From: Chloroflexota bacterium
GTDB lineage: Bacteria; Chloroflexota; Chloroflexia; Thermomicrobiales; UBA6265
Assembly (NCBI GenBank): GCA_023392645.1
Contig: JAEVYR010000570.1
Span: 1-7,477, forward strand
Reading direction: 5' to 3'
DNA: 7,477 nucleotides
The position numbers and the translations under genes were made by a program. Each line of letters starts with the position of its first letter. Position 1 is the first letter of the stretch. The notes under the pieces are model-generated. The model ran no database searches and was not told the origin of the DNA. It worked only from the letters and a program-made list of their open reading frames with translations. This document shows positions 6,468-7,477 of this stretch, piece after piece.

Positions 6468-6496
6468 AGTATATAACTTGATACGGTCCGACGCAA
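6468..6496 (-). promoter_or_regulatory. sigma70-type promoter of dnaJ
   Basis: On the minus strand TTGCGT (6491-6496) and TATACT (6468-6473) are separated by exactly 17 bases. Both hexamers are close to the TTGACA/TATAAT consensus. The -35 box abuts the stop codon of the DUF4126 gene, and the predicted transcript starts near 6460 with a leader of about 30 bases. The patch 6455-6485 is strikingly AT-rich in an otherwise GC-rich window. An AAGT-N5-ACTT inverted repeat (6467-6479) overlaps the -10 box. No CIRCE or HAIR heat-shock operator is recognisable. Confidence 0.65.
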
Positions 6497-7081
6497 CTAG
6501 GAGCCGCGGCTCACGACCGCGCGCAGCCGGGCGGAGCCGCGCCGCATGCGTTTCCAGGTTGCATAGAGGAAATAGCCGAACAGTGGCAGCACGACCAGCA
6601 GCAGCAACGGCAGGAAGATCGCCACCAGCGAGGAGATCGCCGCGGTGACGTCCTCGACCAGGCTGACCACCGGATTGCCCACGCCGCCGGTGGACGCCGT
6701 GACAACGGGCCGCGTGGACATCTTGACGGCATGGATCGCGCCGGCGCCGGTGAGCCCGATCAGCCCGCCGATCCAGGCGTCCACATCGCCCGAGGCGTCG
6801 GCGATGGCGGCGGCGAGAATGGCCCCCGCGACCGGGCGAATGGCGGTGTGGACGACATCGCTGACGTGGTCGAGTCCAGGGATCTTGTCCGCGATCAGCT
6901 CGATCGGAAGCAGGATCAGGATGATGATGATCCCCGGCGTCGACGAGATGAAATCGTACGGCTCGGCGAGGTTCACCGTCGAGCTGAACCGGTCGGCGAG
7001 GGCGAGGATAAGAAACGGCAGCCAGGCGTTGAGCCCGGCCGGCAGGGCGAGGCCGAGCGAGCTGAGCAGGGCGGCAAGCAC
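6497..7081 (-). CDS. DUF4126 family membrane protein
   Basis: This 194-residue integral membrane protein fits the uncharacterised DUF4126 family. The recognisable block is ADKIPGLDHVSDVVHTAIRP (residues 64-83), preceded by a long hydrophobic stretch (about 50-63). Other hydrophobic segments lie near 3-28, 84-95, 103-118 and 150-174, giving about four or five membrane spans. A conserved Gly-rich portion, STGGVGNPVVSLVED (130-144), lies before the last span. The tail after about 176 is short and basic (KRMRRGSARLR), so it is probably cytosolic. The start is GTG with GGAG nine bases upstream. It lies between the lexA terminator and the dnaJ promoter, so it may be transcribed alone, though I found no clear promoter for it. 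Function is unknown; nothing in the sequence shows a catalytic site. Confidence 0.85.
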   Translation of the reverse strand: MLAALLSSLGLALPAGLNAWLPFLILALADRFSSTVNLAEPYDFISSTPGIIIILILLPIELIADKIPGLDHVSDVVHTAIRPVAGAILAAAIADASGDVDAWIGGLIGLTGAGAIHAVKMSTRPVVTASTGGVGNPVVSLVEDVTAAISSLVAIFLPLLLLVVLPLFGYFLYATWKRMRRGSARLRAVVSRGS

Positions 7082-7135
7082 GTCTGGGAACTCCGTTCAC
7101 GCAGGTCGATCGCGATTCACTGTGCGAACGATAGC

Positions 7136-7168
7136 AAAAACCCCGCTGCGATCGGTCGCGGCGGGGTT
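7136..7168 (-). terminator. intrinsic terminator of lexA
   Basis: AACCCCGC (7139-7146) pairs with GCGGGGTT (7161-7168). The stem is extended inward by GCGA/TCGC around a TCGG loop, with one imperfect pair (7147/7160). On the minus strand the stem runs into a five-base T tract (complement of 7136-7140), 26 bases after the lexA stop codon. This is a classic Rho-independent signal and separates lexA from the DUF4126 gene. On the plus strand only two T bases follow the stem, so it works mainly for lexA. Confidence 0.85.
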
Positions 7169-7193
7169 CCATGCGCGAAATTGCTCGAGAATA

Positions 7194-7477
7194 TCAGGGG
7201 ATCGTGCGGATCACGCTGACCAGCTTGCCCATGATGCGGACGTTCTCGGCCGGGGTGTAAATCGGGTCCATCGTCCGGTTCTGCGGCTGAAGGCGAACCT
7301 GGGCGCCTTCAAGGTAAAATGTCTTGAGGGTCGTCTCCGCTTCGGATTCGAGCCAGACCGCGACCGTCTCGCCGTTCTCGCAGGTTTCCTGCTGCTTCAG
7401 CACGACGATGTCGCCGTCACCGATCAGCGCGTCGACCATCGAATGCCCGCGCACGCGGAGACCGAACAGCCCCCTGC
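7194..7477 (-). CDS. lexA: LexA repressor, C-terminal part (start outside window)
   Basis: The frame is open to the right edge, so this is the last 94 residues or so of a longer protein. It reads LFGLRVRGHSMVDALIGDGD, the S24 peptidase-type fold of LexA, with the catalytic Ser in GHSM. The partner Lys is in TTLKTFYLEG, and the end VRIMGKLVSVIR is the usual last strand. LexA represses SOS genes and cleaves itself when RecA is active; the Ser/Lys pair for that is intact. The DNA-binding winged helix and the Ala-Gly cleavage site lie beyond the window. A related S24 phage-type repressor is possible, but the linear match to LexA is good and the context is chromosomal. It ends 26 bases before a strong terminator. 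The GTG at 7452-7454 in this frame is internal, not a start. Confidence 0.92.
   Translation of the reverse strand, partial: RGLFGLRVRGHSMVDALIGDGDIVVLKQQETCENGETVAVWLESEAETTLKTFYLEGAQVRLQPQNRTMDPIYTPAENVRIMGKLVSVIRTIP

Noticed and set aside
5315..6481. Plus-strand open frame of 388 codons opposite dnaJ
   Set aside because: It is the mirror of a gene with unmistakable J-domain and DnaJ C-terminal motifs. The composition is that of a shadow frame.
6431..6496. CIRCE or HspR (HAIR) heat-shock operator before dnaJ
   Set aside because: No TTAGCACTC/GAGTGCTAA or CTTGAGT/ACTCAAG pair is present; the small AAGT/ACTT repeat does not match either.
7082..7135. LexA (SOS) box before the DUF4126 gene
   Set aside because: Neither a CTG-N10-CAG box nor a GAAC-N4-GTTC box can be read clearly here; the scattered GTTCG and CGAAC words are not arranged as a box.

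Overview
This GC-rich window (roughly two-thirds G+C by eye) is chromosomal and densely coded. It holds nine protein genes, the last cut by the right edge, and no mobile element, CRISPR array or RNA gene that I can see. GTG and ATG starts, Shine-Dalgarno sequences on most genes, a LexA repressor and a DnaJ homologue with a reduced cysteine region all point to a bacterium. The gene content and protein style fit a high-GC Chloroflexota/Thermomicrobia-type or actinobacterial-type lineage. I lean to the former, but this is inference and no marker in the window settles it.

Left block (25-2804, all minus strand). Reading with transcription, fabZ (fatty-acid synthesis dehydratase) comes first. After an 86-base gap come three tightly spaced genes (gaps of 24 and 15 bases): a two-TM protein with a cytosolic helical/winged-helix-like segment and C-terminal zinc ribbon, a soluble protein of unknown family with a helical front and beta-rich back, and a PspA/IM30 (ESCRT-III-like) membrane-remodelling protein. 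The trio looks like an envelope-stress cassette without the proteobacterial pspB/pspC/pspF genes. It is the least described part of the window.

Middle block. gpsA (glycerol-3-phosphate dehydrogenase, plus strand, 2888-3895) is divergent from fabZ across 83 bases. Fatty-acid and phospholipid-backbone synthesis therefore share one intergenic region, next to a membrane-stress cassette. gpsA converges on purA (adenylosuccinate synthetase, minus strand), with a GC-rich hairpin between them.

Right block (minus strand). Reading with transcription: the LexA C-terminal half (start outside the window), an intrinsic terminator, a DUF4126 membrane protein, a good sigma70-type promoter, a DnaJ/CbpA-type co-chaperone with only two CxxCxG repeats, a 100-base spacer with two hairpins, then purA. 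No intergenic stretch exceeds about 115 bases, so there is no long unexplained gap.

The most interesting items are the two uncharacterised partners of PspA, the DnaJ with half a zinc region, the paired hairpins before purA, and substitutions in PurA nucleotide-binding motifs.
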